Assembly: GCF_037971845.1 (NCBI RefSeq)
Contig: NZ_CP150227.1
Coordinates: 4,898,001-4,962,000 of the forward strand
DNA: 64,000 bases
From: Paenibacillus sp. FSL R5-0766
GTDB taxonomy: Bacteria; Bacillota; Bacilli; Paenibacillales; Paenibacillaceae
Direction of reading: 5' to 3'
The position numbers and the translations under genes were made by a program. Shown here piece after piece: positions 24,789 through 34,469 of the stretch (its first letter is position 1; every line of letters starts with the position of its first letter). Under the pieces are notes generated by a model. The model was not told where the DNA came from and searched no databases. It saw only the letters and a list, made by a program, of their open reading frames with translations.

Positions 24789-26992
24789 TCCGCTTTCAGT
24801 TCCTTCCGCAGCTTCAAGGCGGTCTGATAGACGCCCTTCCAGTCGTCGGCAGTTACGGACGCTGGGCTGTAACGAGTCTGTTCAAACTTCGTGAGAAGCT
24901 CATGCAATGTTGCTTCTGCAGCAGGTTTGGCCTGGCTCCAGCGGGCTACCGATTCACGAAGTGTCTCGTCTCCGCTCCGGGTCAACCCTTTGCGTTTCAC
25001 ATACTGAATCCAACGCTCGGTCTCTGCCACTACCTTCTGTTCAGGGGTGAGCGGTCCACCTGTCCGTAGACGAAGCAGGAAGAATCGCATGGAGAAACGA
25101 TTACGCCAGAACATATATGCTACCCACAATACGATAATGGCTCCTGCAGCCCAGATAACAAAAGTTGGGATGGCAGACGATGTCTGCTCAGGTGCAGGGG
25201 TCTGCTCTTCCTCTTGTATCGGCTCCTCTTCTGGCTCTTCTTCTGGCTCATCTACAGGTTGTACATCAGGCTGTTCCGTCAGCAGCGGCATATCAAAGCC
25301 CGGTGTTGCTTCAACAGGGATCCATCCATACTCACCAAAGTAAACCTCTGCCCAGGAGTGTGCATCTGCATTGGTAACGGTGTAGGTCGTCTCAATCTCC
25401 GCGCCAGGTTGACGTGGAGCCTGCATGTCCGAATTCAGGGACAGTTGTCCAGGCGCATAACCTTTAACCCACCTTGCAGGAATGCCCTCCGAGCGCGCCA
25501 TCATCACCAGCGCAGTGGAGAAGTAATCACAGTAGCCTTCCATAATGTCGAACAGGAAACCTTCCACAAAGTCGCTGCTTACTTTTCGAGATAAATCCGG
25601 ATTGTTCGTGTATTCAAAATTAGTTTGTAAATAGTTTTGCAGTAATGCCACTTTTTCATACGGAGTATTCGCAGATGCCGTTATCTCGGCTGCCAGATCT
25701 GACACCCGGTCAGGGAAACGGGATGGTAACTGCAAGTACATATCATCTGCCGGATTACTGTTATACAGATCTTCAAATGACTTCGTACGAAGCTCATCTT
25801 CCACAATCACAGGGGCTTCCGATACGATAGTATACGTCTTGGGATACTGCGGTTGCTGACGGTCTGTCACCACATGAAGTTCAGCCTGTTCGGCATTCCA
25901 CAACATCCGTTCCGTTCTGTCTTCACCATTAATCGAGCTAACTTCAGCTATCGAATAAGCACCGAAGAGAATCGGATAGACATTATCATTCAGCATCGTT
26001 ACATTCTGAGTCACTTGTTTGGTATTCACATTACCGGATTCCTGGTTCTCCAGAGGCTGTCCGGCTTCAACATTCTCTGTTGAACCCCGTCCACGGTCAT
26101 CCCAGCCTGTGCCTGTATACTCTGCACGTGTCTCACCGCGCCAATAACTGCGCTCATTGGTGGTGACAGACATGACAGGGGTATAGTCGAAATTGAATCC
26201 TCCACCAAGCTGATTGTCTTCCCTGCTGTATCCCGATTCGGTAGCCGCCGGAATATCAAGGTTTCCATTACCAGCCTGATTGGTGGAAGTTCCGGTATAG
26301 TTACGCCAAGCTGTGTATGGATCCGTCAAGGTGGGTGGAATCTCCGGCATATTAACGCTGGCTACAATAATCAAAGAAAAGATAATGGCAATATTGGCCA
26401 GGACTTTATAAGGATACCGGATGATTCGTTTCCAACCTTGTGGATACTGTAGCTGATAGTTACGGAAATGCTGACATACGAGCCATCCCATCCCCGCAAA
26501 CATCACCCACGCGATTTCAATCCAGAGCGGAATCTGAGTGAAAGAATCGAGAATCCCCATCGAAATGATGTTAACACCCAGAAAAACAAGAATGCGACGT
26601 GTTGTGGTCACGAGTCGAAGCGCAGCTTCAAGCATCACCCATGCACACAGGGAGAACCAGATGTACGGCGTCATGTGTAATATGAATTGTTCCGCTCGGT
26701 CCGTTAAAGAGCCATAAGGGATGTACACCGTATAATCAATTAGCGTTTTATGCAAAATGTAACCAACAACGACCGCCTTGATGATCGCCCGATACATCGT
26801 TTTGAAGGGCAGAATGACCTCCAGCACACTAACCGCTGCAAGTGTCCATAACACCAGAGAAGTTGTCTCCGTGTACCACGATTCCTGCGTAAATGAAATC
26901 CACTGCATTCCAATCAGGAAAATCCAGAGCAACGACGCTGCATGATACCAGGATCGTTTTCCTGCAACACTTTCATTTCCTTTTGTACTCAT
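24779..26992 (-). CDS. Membrane-anchored transglutaminase-like protein (TgpA type)
   Basis: The 737-residue protein has five or six N-terminal membrane helices (about 15-195), a DUF3488-like external region, a transglutaminase core (about 440-560) with EGYCDYFSTALVMMARSEGIPARWVKGY (catalytic Cys), NADAHSWAEVYFGEYGWIPVEATPG (His and Asp), a Pro/Glu-rich linker and another membrane helix (about 605-625). GGGGAGG precedes the ATG at 26992; an earlier ATG in frame is not needed. It overlaps the DUF58 gene by four bases. The MoxR-DUF58-transglutaminase trio is common; its exact task is not established. Confidence 0.9.
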   Translation of the reverse strand: MSTKGNESVAGKRSWYHAASLLWIFLIGMQWISFTQESWYTETTSLVLWTLAAVSVLEVILPFKTMYRAIIKAVVVGYILHKTLIDYTVYIPYGSLTDRAEQFILHMTPYIWFSLCAWVMLEAALRLVTTTRRILVFLGVNIISMGILDSFTQIPLWIEIAWVMFAGMGWLVCQHFRNYQLQYPQGWKRIIRYPYKVLANIAIIFSLIIVASVNMPEIPPTLTDPYTAWRNYTGTSTNQAGNGNLDIPAATESGYSREDNQLGGGFNFDYTPVMSVTTNERSYWRGETRAEYTGTGWDDRGRGSTENVEAGQPLENQESGNVNTKQVTQNVTMLNDNVYPILFGAYSIAEVSSINGEDRTERMLWNAEQAELHVVTDRQQPQYPKTYTIVSEAPVIVEDELRTKSFEDLYNSNPADDMYLQLPSRFPDRVSDLAAEITASANTPYEKVALLQNYLQTNFEYTNNPDLSRKVSSDFVEGFLFDIMEGYCDYFSTALVMMARSEGIPARWVKGYAPGQLSLNSDMQAPRQPGAEIETTYTVTNADAHSWAEVYFGEYGWIPVEATPGFDMPLLTEQPDVQPVDEPEEEPEEEPIQEEEQTPAPEQTSSAIPTFVIWAAGAIIVLWVAYMFWRNRFSMRFFLLRLRTGGPLTPEQKVVAETERWIQYVKRKGLTRSGDETLRESVARWSQAKPAAEATLHELLTKFEQTRYSPASVTADDWKGVYQTALKLRKELKAERA

Positions 26993-28236
26993 ACAGAACC
27001 TCCCCCCATCACCGTTGGAAGCTCCTGCAAGTGAGAAACAGTGAATGACCTCGTGCCTCTTCCACGCAACATGGCATTCCACTCGGCACTCCGGCGGGAT
27101 TCACTGGTATCGATCAGAATATGACATGGAGTCATGCCCCGCGTATCGGCCCAGCGCAACAGTTCCATTATTTTTTCATCCTTCTGGGGAGAAATCACGA
27201 CAAAGTAGGCTCCCTGAGGCAGTTGACGTGCGATTCTTTCCACGCCGGGCAACAGATGGGTATCCTGACCGTTATATTGAATATCCACCAGATGATGCAT
27301 CATCTTCTGTCGTTCCATCAGACTTTCACTGGGGGCCATGAAGGATGTCTGTTCTGACAATGTCAACAACCCCATCCCCATTCGTTCCCTGACACCATAC
27401 TCCAGCAGAGAGGCAGCCGTGGAAACGGCAATTTCGAAAGCATCCCCATGTTCATAACTTGATGCCAGCGCATCCAGAACCAGAATGGTTTTGGGCACAG
27501 ACTCATGTTCAAACTCCTTGGACTTCCAGTTCCCTGTCTTTGCCGTGGCATTCCAGTGAATGCGGGAAAGTCGATCTCCGTATACGTAGTCACGTACACC
27601 ATTGATCTGAGTGGTCTCTCTCCGTGAACGGGTTAACGCCGTCTGAGGACCGGATAACCGTGATTTGCGGTCGTAGAGCTGCCAATATGGAATAAATACC
27701 GTTCTTGGCAGTACACGAAACTCACCTTTGGCCTTAAACTTTCCTCGATGTTCAATCAGTCCAAATATGTCCTCGCTGGCACATTCCGTTTCTGAAAAAA
27801 CATACTTTCCCCGCTCAAGTGGCGGTGTCTGAAAAGACAACTCGCCATTACCTCGCATATTGGGAATCAAACTTTCCTTGAACGACCACGATTCTCCGTT
27901 GTGCCGATGCAGCATTTCACGTACAACAACATAGGGAAGCGGGAGGAATCCCGGAATCGTCAGACTCAGCTGTACTTGAACCTGGTCACCCGCATGCAGC
28001 AATTCTTCGTGGTCTGGACCAGAAGATAACCTACGAACTCCTTGAGCACGTCTTACCCCGCTAAATCCAGCTATGGCAAGGTACACACAGAGCAGGGTCA
28101 CCATCGACAGCAACATAAGGGATGTCTTCCCGCCCTGAAACAAAACATAAGCCAGACAGCACATCCACACCATTGCGATGCTCCATACGCGTGGGTGGCG
28201 TAACCCTCTATTGACTGTTCTAAAAAGCGGCTTCAT
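26989..28236 (-). CDS. DUF58 domain protein, membrane-associated
   Basis: The 415-residue protein has two N-terminal membrane helices (about 17-60), a beta-rich middle and a DUF58 domain with the signature GVRDYVYGDRLSRIHWNATA followed by a von Willebrand A-like fold (TILVLDALAS). DUF58 proteins pair with MoxR ATPases and may act as chaperone or adaptor modules. It lies between moxR (three bases upstream) and the transglutaminase gene (four-base overlap), so all three form one operon. Confidence 0.88.
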   Translation of the reverse strand: MKPLFRTVNRGLRHPRVWSIAMVWMCCLAYVLFQGGKTSLMLLSMVTLLCVYLAIAGFSGVRRAQGVRRLSSGPDHEELLHAGDQVQVQLSLTIPGFLPLPYVVVREMLHRHNGESWSFKESLIPNMRGNGELSFQTPPLERGKYVFSETECASEDIFGLIEHRGKFKAKGEFRVLPRTVFIPYWQLYDRKSRLSGPQTALTRSRRETTQINGVRDYVYGDRLSRIHWNATAKTGNWKSKEFEHESVPKTILVLDALASSYEHGDAFEIAVSTAASLLEYGVRERMGMGLLTLSEQTSFMAPSESLMERQKMMHHLVDIQYNGQDTHLLPGVERIARQLPQGAYFVVISPQKDEKIMELLRWADTRGMTPCHILIDTSESRRSAEWNAMLRGRGTRSFTVSHLQELPTVMGGGSV

Positions 28237-28239
28237 GAA

Positions 28240-29196
28240 CTATTGCCCCATGGAGACGGGCACGCGCACTTGCTGGAGTACGGCTTTCAAAACGGCCTCG
28301 GAACTCATACTGTCCAGTCTCGATTCGGGACGAAGCACAATACGATGAGAGATCACATAAGGGGCCATCGTTTTCACATCATCCGGAAGCACATAATCAC
28401 GTTCCTGCAAGAAAGCAAAGGCTTTTACGGCCATCATGAACGATATGGCTGCCCGTGGGCTGGCACCCAGCAATACAGATGGGTGGGAGCGGGTTTGACG
28501 AACAACATCAAGCAGATAGTCCATAACCGGATCACCGATAAAGACCTCCCTAATCTCCTGCTGGATTGCCGATATCTGGTCCATATGAGTCACGGATTCA
28601 AGGCGATCTACAGGCTGACCGAGCTGATGCTGTTTCAATAGGATTTTCTCAATTTCTTTATCGGGATAACCCAGACTTATTTTCAACATAAACCGGTCGA
28701 GTTGTGCTTCCGGCAAAGTGTACGTACCTTCAAAATCAATCGGATTCTGAGTTGCACAGAGCATGAATGGATGTGGCAGATCATACGTATCACCATCAAC
28801 GGTTACACTGCGCTCCTCCATAACCTCAAGCAAAGCTGATTGGGTTTTTGTTGTGGCCCGGTTAATCTCATCAGCTAGCAAAATGTTGGTCATCACAGGA
28901 CCTGGCCGGAAATAAAACCGCTCATCCTTCGGATGAAACACAGATACCCCCGTAATATCACTAGGTAAAATATCAGGATTACATTGAATGCGTCGGTACT
29001 CACCACGCATGGATTTCGATAATGCCTTGATTAATTGCGTTTTGCCAGTTCCCGGTACGTCTTCAATCAGAACGTGCCCGCCTGCAAGCAAAGCTGTAAG
29101 TAAAAGTTGAATTTCAAAGGATTTCCCCATAATACAGGATTCCAGATTTGAACGAACTGCGGATATGATTTGGATCGACTCTTTGCGCACAGGCAT
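28240..29196 (-). CDS. MoxR-family AAA+ ATPase
   Basis: The 318-residue AAA+ ATPase has Walker A EDVPGTGKTQL, Walker B ILLADEINRATTKTQSALLE, sensor 1 ATQNPIDFEGTYTLPEAQLDRF and a lid with LGASPRAAISF. MoxR ATPases are thought to be chaperones that mature partner proteins with VWA or DUF58 domains, such as the next gene. GGAGG lies before the ATG at 29196; an upstream in-frame ATG at 29244 lacks one. Confidence 0.93.
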   Translation of the reverse strand: MPVRKESIQIISAVRSNLESCIMGKSFEIQLLLTALLAGGHVLIEDVPGTGKTQLIKALSKSMRGEYRRIQCNPDILPSDITGVSVFHPKDERFYFRPGPVMTNILLADEINRATTKTQSALLEVMEERSVTVDGDTYDLPHPFMLCATQNPIDFEGTYTLPEAQLDRFMLKISLGYPDKEIEKILLKQHQLGQPVDRLESVTHMDQISAIQQEIREVFIGDPVMDYLLDVVRQTRSHPSVLLGASPRAAISFMMAVKAFAFLQERDYVLPDDVKTMAPYVISHRIVLRPESRLDSMSSEAVLKAVLQQVRVPVSMGQ

Positions 29197-29328
29197 GTGG
29201 TCTAACCTCCTAAAAAAGCATACAGATTTCCTTTTATTGTACATGATCCAGAGTCACGAGTACACTCGAAGGAACTCACAATTTGTTTCCAGCCCGTCAG
29301 ATTCACCGCAATTCACGCATGAATACGA

Positions 29329-29362
29329 CAAAAAAGGCCCGGATAAAAGTTATCCGAAGCCT
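29329..29362 (-). terminator. Terminator of the spoVA operon
   Basis: AGGCTTCGGATAA pairs with TTATCCGGGCCT on the minus strand (29362-29335), followed by six T. It lies about 40 bases after the spoVAE stop. Confidence 0.85.
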
Positions 29363-29404
29363 CTGTTGAGTCGCAATATGTTCAAGTAGATTTCTCATTC
29401 TATG

Positions 29405-29755
29405 TTAGCCTTTTGGTTTAACCACCAATGCCGCGAGAAAAGAAAAGATGATCGCTGACGATATTCCCGCCGCAGTCAGATCGAAAATCCCTGTAATCAC
29501 ACCCAGCCATCCCTCTTTTTCCAGCTCCGTCAATGCCCCGTGCACCAAGGAATTACCGAAACTTGTGATGGGGATGGTTGCACCCGCACCTGCAAATTTA
29601 ACCAGGGGGTCATACACGCCAAATGCATCCGCAAGCGCACCTGTCACAACAAGTGTACTCATGGTATGAGCTGGCGTCAGTTTAACCCCATCCATTAGAA
29701 GCTGTCCGACAACACAGATTAAACCGCCAACAATAAATGCCCACAAGAACTGCAT
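29405..29755 (-). CDS. spoVAE: Stage V sporulation protein AE (SpoVAEb type)
   Basis: The 116-residue membrane protein has about three or four hydrophobic segments and the family features KLTPAHTMSTLVVTGALADAFGVYD and GAGATIPITSFGNSLVHGA, paralogous to SpoVAC. SpoVA proteins form the channel that loads dipicolinic acid into the forespore and releases it at germination. GGAGGGAT precedes the ATG at 29755. It follows spoVAD by five bases. Confidence 0.92.
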   Translation of the reverse strand: MQFLWAFIVGGLICVVGQLLMDGVKLTPAHTMSTLVVTGALADAFGVYDPLVKFAGAGATIPITSFGNSLVHGALTELEKEGWLGVITGIFDLTAAGISSAIIFSFLAALVVKPKG

Positions 29756-29760
29756 TACCC

Positions 29761-30777
29761 TTATCCCTCCTTTTCTATGGCTACGGCATGTGCAATACAA
29801 GGAATACTTTCACCCTGCTGGTACGAAATCGGAGATAACAGCGCACCCGTAGCAACGACGAGCACCCGTTTAAGATCACCCTTCTGCATCCGGTTCAAAA
29901 TGTGACCATAGGTGACGGTGGCAGAACATCCGCAGCCACTTCCCCCGGCAACAACATAAGGCTGTTTCTCCCGATCATAGATCATCAGGCCGCAGTCATT
30001 AAAAACCGTCTGTTCCATGGGAATGCCTTCTTTTTGCAAAAGCTCTTTCGTAATTGGCAGACCAACGGAAGCCAGATCCCCGGTCACAATGAGATCATAA
30101 TAGCCGGGTTCCAATCCCGTATCCCTGAAATGAGAGATTATGGTGTCGGCTGCTGCTGGCGCCATGGCTGAACCCATGTTAAAGGGATCTTTGATGCCCA
30201 AATCCATAATGCGTCCAATCGTGGCTTTGGTAACAACGGGACCATCACCCGTACGGGAGACCACACCACACCCTGATCCTGTGACGGTATATTGCGCATA
30301 AGGCGGCTTTTGGGAACCATACTCCGTAGGATACCGAAATTGTTTTTCCACCGTACAGTTGTGGCTCACCGTTCCTGCAAGGACATAATCTCCAGCCCCG
30401 GAGTCAACTATCATGGACGCTAACGCTAACGTTTCCATGGAAGTAGAACAGGCTCCAAAGACACCCAGGTAAGGCACACCCAGTTTTCGCGCTGAAAAGG
30501 AACTACTGATAATCTGATTCATCAGATCTCCACCCACAAAAAATTGAAGCTCTTCCTTGGTGATATTTGCATTAACCAAAGCCAGCTGAGAGGCCTGTTC
30601 GAGCAGTTTGCGTTCTCCCTTTTCCCACGTTTTCTCGCCGATCTCGAGATTGTCATAGACATAATCGAAATCAGATGACAGTGGACCCTCGCCTTCTTCT
30701 GGTCCTACAACTGCGGCTTTACCGATGATCCGCGGACGATTCTCAAACTGCCATGTCTGGCGACCCAATCGTTTCAC
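29761..30777 (-). CDS. spoVAD: Stage V sporulation protein AD
   Basis: The 338-residue thiolase-fold protein has GVFGACSTSMETLALASMIV, a remnant of the thiolase Cys region, and VAGGSGCGCSATVTYGHIL. SpoVAD binds dipicolinic acid directly and is required for its uptake into spores. The start overlaps the spoVAC stop by four bases. The length matches the family. Confidence 0.95.
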   Translation of the reverse strand: MKRLGRQTWQFENRPRIIGKAAVVGPEEGEGPLSSDFDYVYDNLEIGEKTWEKGERKLLEQASQLALVNANITKEELQFFVGGDLMNQIISSSFSARKLGVPYLGVFGACSTSMETLALASMIVDSGAGDYVLAGTVSHNCTVEKQFRYPTEYGSQKPPYAQYTVTGSGCGVVSRTGDGPVVTKATIGRIMDLGIKDPFNMGSAMAPAAADTIISHFRDTGLEPGYYDLIVTGDLASVGLPITKELLQKEGIPMEQTVFNDCGLMIYDREKQPYVVAGGSGCGCSATVTYGHILNRMQKGDLKRVLVVATGALLSPISYQQGESIPCIAHAVAIEKEG

Positions 30778-31277
30778 AGGTGCCCACCTCCAAATCCCAA
30801 AAAGGCGTAAACAATCCCTACGACAAATGCTGCCACGACACCAAACACGATAACGGAACCAGCAAGTTTAAACATGTTGGCCCCTACACCGAGCACCAGT
30901 CCTTCAGCACGATGTTCCAGTGCAGCAGAACACATGGAATTGGCAAAGCCGGTAACCGGCACAGCAGTTCCTGCTCCTGCCCATTGAGCCATTTTATCGT
31001 AAACGCCGAGACACGTTAGAATAACCGATATGAGAATCATGACCGCCACTGTAGGACTGGAAGCTTCCTTCGATGTCATGTCGAAACCGGCCATAAAAGC
31101 CTCTTGAATGGCCTGTCCAATCAAACAGACAGTACCCCCAACCAGAAATGCCTTGAGGCAATTTTTCAGGATTGGACGAGGCGGCTCATGTTTTTTTGCG
31201 ACTTTTTTGTACTCCTTTTCATCCATGGACAGGGACGACGACTTTTTTTCGCTTCCCGATGCAGATTGAGCTGGCAA
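30774..31277 (-). CDS. spoVAC: Stage V sporulation protein AC
   Basis: The 167-residue membrane protein has a soluble N-terminus (about 1-38) and four or five hydrophobic segments, with NCLKAFLVGGTVCLIGQA and GAGTAVPVTGFANSMCSAALEHR as family signatures. It is a mechanosensitive component of the spore dipicolinate channel. The start is TTG at 31277, after AGGAGG. A forespore sigma-G promoter is expected upstream; only a weak TGAATA...CATTGA pair (about 31349-31320) is visible. Confidence 0.93.
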   Translation of the reverse strand: MPAQSASGSEKKSSSLSMDEKEYKKVAKKHEPPRPILKNCLKAFLVGGTVCLIGQAIQEAFMAGFDMTSKEASSPTVAVMILISVILTCLGVYDKMAQWAGAGTAVPVTGFANSMCSAALEHRAEGLVLGVGANMFKLAGSVIVFGVVAAFVVGIVYAFLGFGGGHL

Positions 31278-31467
31278 GATACAAGACCTCCTCTATGTGA
31301 AATGGTTCAAAGCTACGGCTCAATGCCAGTGTGTGTAATCCTATATTCATTGTTTGTTAATAATCGGAAGGTTATGTATCCGGCGACAGACAGCATATGT
31401 TTCCAACAAGATCATGTTGTGGAAGCAGGATGCGAATACGCCGGTTCTGAGGACTTCTAGATACGTT

Positions 31468-31551
31468 CTATAAATAAAGAAGAACAATCACGAGCAAGAT
31501 AAAAAGAACGATAAACAGTACTTTTTCCGTGCCCTCTTCTGGAGGCTTCAT
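31468..31551 (-). CDS. 27-residue hydrophobic peptide (small membrane protein)
   Basis: ATG at 31551 follows AAGGAG, 11 bases away, and encodes MKPPEEGTEKVLFIVLFILL then VIVLLYL. It has a short polar head and one membrane helix reaching the C-terminus. It lies upstream of the spoVA operon, on the same strand, in a region otherwise without genes. Short single-helix proteins are frequent in sporulating Firmicutes, but this one is not recognised. The rest of 31552-31850 holds nothing I can name. Confidence 0.5.
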   Translation of the reverse strand: MKPPEEGTEKVLFIVLFILLVIVLLYL

Positions 31552-31856
31552 TGGATATTTAGCTCCTTCCTGAAACAGACAAACAAATATCGAACATAAA
31601 GAACATCACAAAATGATGACATCTCCTCCATATATTCATATTCATTGAAGTGTCATCAGGACTAAGACTAAAGCGGATAAAGTCATGAAACTTGGACACC
31701 GTAAGCACCCAAAACATGCCTTAAATACGTGACATAAACATGGACAATCACTTGCGCAAGGTTCATACTGTAATGTGACCAGTGGTTAAATAACAACAGG
31801 CCGGTAGCCGTTCTACTGTGACCTGAAATACATACCAACAGAGGAGTTGTAGACAC

Positions 31857-32930
31857 ATGAATGAAAAAACGATGGATATGTTTCGTACGTTGACGGAATT
31901 TCCTTCCGCATCCGGTTTTGAACGTGAGCTTCGCGGCTGGATGAAAGATAAGCTTTCCGCTTATACCGATGAGTTCGTCCAGGATCGTCTGGGGAGTCTA
32001 TTTGGTGTATTACGCGGGGAGGAATCCGGTCCCAAAGTTATGGTAGCCGGACACTTTGACGAAGTAGGTTTCATGACTACTGGCATTACGGAAACAGGCA
32101 TGATCAAATTCCGCCCACTGGGTGGATGGTGGAGTCAGGCTGTACTGTCTCAACGATTGGAAATTATCACACCTGATCGTCGGATTACCGGAGTGGTAGG
32201 TTCTACACCTACACATTTGCTGGACGAGTCGCAGCGGAACAAACCTGTGGATCTGAATACCATGTATCTCGACATTGGGGCGGACAACCGTGCGGAAGCA
32301 GAATCTTGGGGCATCCACCCAGGTATGCAGATTGTGCCGATCTGTGAATTCACACCTATGGCCAATCCTAAGAAGATTATGGCTAAAGCGTGGGATAATC
32401 GTTACGGCGTAGGACTTGCACTTGAACTGGTTGAAGCGCTTCACAAGGAAAAACTGCCTAACACACTCTATGCTGGTGCAACGGTTCAGGAAGAACTGGG
32501 GCTTCGCGGTGCACGTACGGCGGCCAATCTGATTCAGCCTGATATCTTCTTTGCACTTGACTGTAGCGCGGCGAATGATATGACAGGTGACAAACAATCC
32601 TTTGGACATATCGGAGAAGGCGCATTGCTTCGTATTTTTGACCCGGGTATGTTCACCCATCGCGGAATGGTGGAATATGTTCAAGATACGGCTTCATCCA
32701 ATCAGATCAAAATGCAGTATTTCATCTCACCAGGTGGTACCGATGCAGGTCAAGTTCACCTGAGTGGCATTGGTGTACCATCAACAGTGATTGGTATCTG
32801 CGCACGTTATATCCATACCTCATCTTCCATCATTCATACGGATGACTACGATGCAGCCAAAGAACTGATCGTGAAGCTGGTCAAAGGTCTTGATCGGACA
32901 ACGATGAATACCATAATTAATAACGCGTAA
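31857..32930 (+). CDS. M42-family metal-dependent aminopeptidase
   Basis: The 357-residue M42 (glutamyl aminopeptidase/endoglucanase-like) peptidase has VAGHFDEVGFM (first metal His and Asp), WDNRYGVGLALELVEAL (bridging Asp), GATVQEELGLRGARTAA (catalytic Glu pair) and FALDCSAAND; the last metal His is in YIHTSSSIIH. Such enzymes are large cytosolic oligomers that trim peptides. GAGGAG precedes the ATG. Single-gene unit with a strong terminator. Confidence 0.93.
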   Translation: MNEKTMDMFRTLTEFPSASGFERELRGWMKDKLSAYTDEFVQDRLGSLFGVLRGEESGPKVMVAGHFDEVGFMTTGITETGMIKFRPLGGWWSQAVLSQRLEIITPDRRITGVVGSTPTHLLDESQRNKPVDLNTMYLDIGADNRAEAESWGIHPGMQIVPICEFTPMANPKKIMAKAWDNRYGVGLALELVEALHKEKLPNTLYAGATVQEELGLRGARTAANLIQPDIFFALDCSAANDMTGDKQSFGHIGEGALLRIFDPGMFTHRGMVEYVQDTASSNQIKMQYFISPGGTDAGQVHLSGIGVPSTVIGICARYIHTSSSIIHTDDYDAAKELIVKLVKGLDRTTMNTIINNA

Positions 32931-32939
32931 TAGCTGTCA

Positions 32940-32973
32940 AGAGACCTCCTAACAATCGGGAGGTCTCTTTTTT
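32940..32973 (+). terminator. Terminator of the M42 peptidase gene
   Basis: agagacctcc (32940-32949) pairs with ggaggtctct (32959-32968), followed by six T. Confidence 0.92.
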
Positions 32974-33089
32974 ATATTCACAACGATATCAGTTAGATAC
33001 GTAGATTAATAGGCCGAACATTATAGGGAATTAAACATAAGATACAATAACGGAAGATGAATTAAACACCAAGCAGCGGGGGACCTGTT

Positions 33090-33410
33090 ATGGCAGTGAG
33101 AAGGAATGGAAAATCGAATAAAGGCTCCAAAAAAACAAATGCCGCAAACACCCTTCTCAATGGCAACCTTAAAGGAAGAAATCTGGAACTTATCGTTGCA
33201 GCATTACTGGTCAGTGGGAAGTTAAGAGTGGATGCGGTCACGTTGTTTCGAGAAGCTACACTGGTCGTTGAACTGGTCGGACAATATAAAACGTTACAAA
33301 ATATCACACCATCGAATCAAGACAAACTGGTGCAATTCCTGGATGAGATTGGTGGGGACATGACGTTGAATGATGTTATACGGGCTTTCCAACAAAGAAT
33401 CAATTCTTAA
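33090..33410 (+). CDS. Conserved hypothetical protein, 106 aa
   Basis: I do not recognise this protein. The first 30 residues are very basic and rich in Asn and Lys (RRNGKSNKGSKKTNAAN). The rest looks like a small helical domain (LELIVAALLVSGKLRV, LFREATLVVELVGQY, NQDKLVQFLDEIGGDMTL). No signal peptide. A GGGGG-rich site precedes the ATG. It is followed 23 bases on by a 39-codon hydrophobic peptide gene and a shared terminator, so the two form a unit. Confidence 0.65.
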   Translation: MAVRRNGKSNKGSKKTNAANTLLNGNLKGRNLELIVAALLVSGKLRVDAVTLFREATLVVELVGQYKTLQNITPSNQDKLVQFLDEIGGDMTLNDVIRAFQQRINS

Positions 33411-33433
33411 CGCCAAGAAATGAGGTTGAAGTG

Positions 33434-33553
33434 ATGTCTGACTTTGACGGAACTGGGTTCGCTGAGCTATTGATTATTGTCATTCTTGTTGTTTTATTTG
33501 TATTTGGTTCTTCCGATATTGACGACCTGACTGATTCTCCTTCTCAATCCTGA
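33434..33553 (+). CDS. 39-residue single-helix membrane peptide, YjcZ-like
   Basis: ATG at 33434 follows GAGGTTGAAGTG. The product has a polar head (MSDFDGTGFAE), one hydrophobic helix (LLIIVILVVLFVFG) and an acidic tail (SSDIDDLTDS). The GxxFxLLIVLFILLVI-like pattern recalls the YjcZ family of short sporulation proteins, but the tail differs, so this is only a resemblance. It ends about 50 bases before a strong terminator. Confidence 0.6.
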   Translation: MSDFDGTGFAELLIIVILVVLFVFGSSDIDDLTDSPSQS

Positions 33554-33601
33554 ATTAGCTAGGTTATTACGATCCATTCATTATGAAATGCATACCTGTA
33601 A

Positions 33602-33634
33602 ACGCCAGCCCACATTATGCGGGCTGGCGTTTTT
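33602..33634 (+). terminator. Strong terminator, convergent with the YdjM-like gene
   Basis: acgccagccc (33602-33611) and gggctggcgt (33621-33630) form a perfect 10-bp stem followed by T5. It lies six bases from the stop of the minus-strand gene at 33641. Confidence 0.95.
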
Positions 33635-33640
33635 GGATGG

Positions 33641-34348
33641 CTATAGAAATAGCGGTGAGAATGCAATCCAGGCCAAAATAAGACTAAGCACAATGCAGAC
33701 ATTCTCTACAACGGCCCCACGCTTGGTCCCTGTACTCATCAGATTCACCCGTATGCGCCACTTGAGCGGTGGTAACGGACGAATACCCCGATTGGTTAGT
33801 GAATCGGCCAACAGATGCATCGCATATGCAGTTCCTCCCGCTACCCAGATCTCAGGTCCCTGCTGCTGGGTCGTGCTGTACAACAAGCCCGCCCATATTG
33901 CGGTTCCGTACAGGGTATGTGTCAGTCCCCTATGAGTTAGCGTGGTGCACAGCATAAGCAGGCTACCTGCAATCAGATTCCACGGTGCAAATGCGTGACC
34001 ATAAAAGACCAGCCCGAGTCCAATCGCAAACATCAACACTTTGCGAAGCGAACGCGAAGGCAGGAATGACACAAGCGCAATGAGGATCGCAAGCAACAGG
34101 TTCCATGGTTTGGCATGAACATAGAAGTACACAAATACAGCTGTGGGCAACAGAATCGTCTGTAACAACCTGATCAGGCTGTTAGGCAAGGCTCTGGATA
34201 CCAGCAGCGAATTCGGCTCATCAATGTCAGGCAATAACGAACCAATCAGAGCAACCGTAACTGCCGGCGCAGTCACTGGCATACCGGCCAACTGCAGAAC
34301 AGAAAGCGACACGCCTGTCCCGATAATAAGGTGGGATCTTCCCATCAT
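33641..34348 (-). CDS. YdjM-family membrane-bound metal-dependent hydrolase
   Basis: The 235-residue protein of the YdjM (DUF457/LexA-regulated inner-membrane hydrolase) family has MGRSHLIIGTG (His), LIGSLLPDIDEPNS (acidic metal site), TLTHRGLTHTLYG and AYAMHLLADSLTNRG, all within a set of about six membrane segments. The true substrate is unknown. AAAGGA precedes the paired ATGs at 34348/34345; the upstream part of the frame overlaps this site. It is divergent from the nir operon. Confidence 0.85.
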   Translation of the reverse strand: MMGRSHLIIGTGVSLSVLQLAGMPVTAPAVTVALIGSLLPDIDEPNSLLVSRALPNSLIRLLQTILLPTAVFVYFYVHAKPWNLLLAILIALVSFLPSRSLRKVLMFAIGLGLVFYGHAFAPWNLIAGSLLMLCTTLTHRGLTHTLYGTAIWAGLLYSTTQQQGPEIWVAGGTAYAMHLLADSLTNRGIRPLPPLKWRIRVNLMSTGTKRGAVVENVCIVLSLILAWIAFSPLFL

Positions 34349-34469
34349 GATGCAAAAACGTCCTTTCAAAGAAATCGGGAACAATACGGCCCAGTTCCGA
34401 TTTTACAACGAAAACAAAATAAGAACAATAGTTCGCATTTCTTATTTATATAAAATAAATATCACTTTC

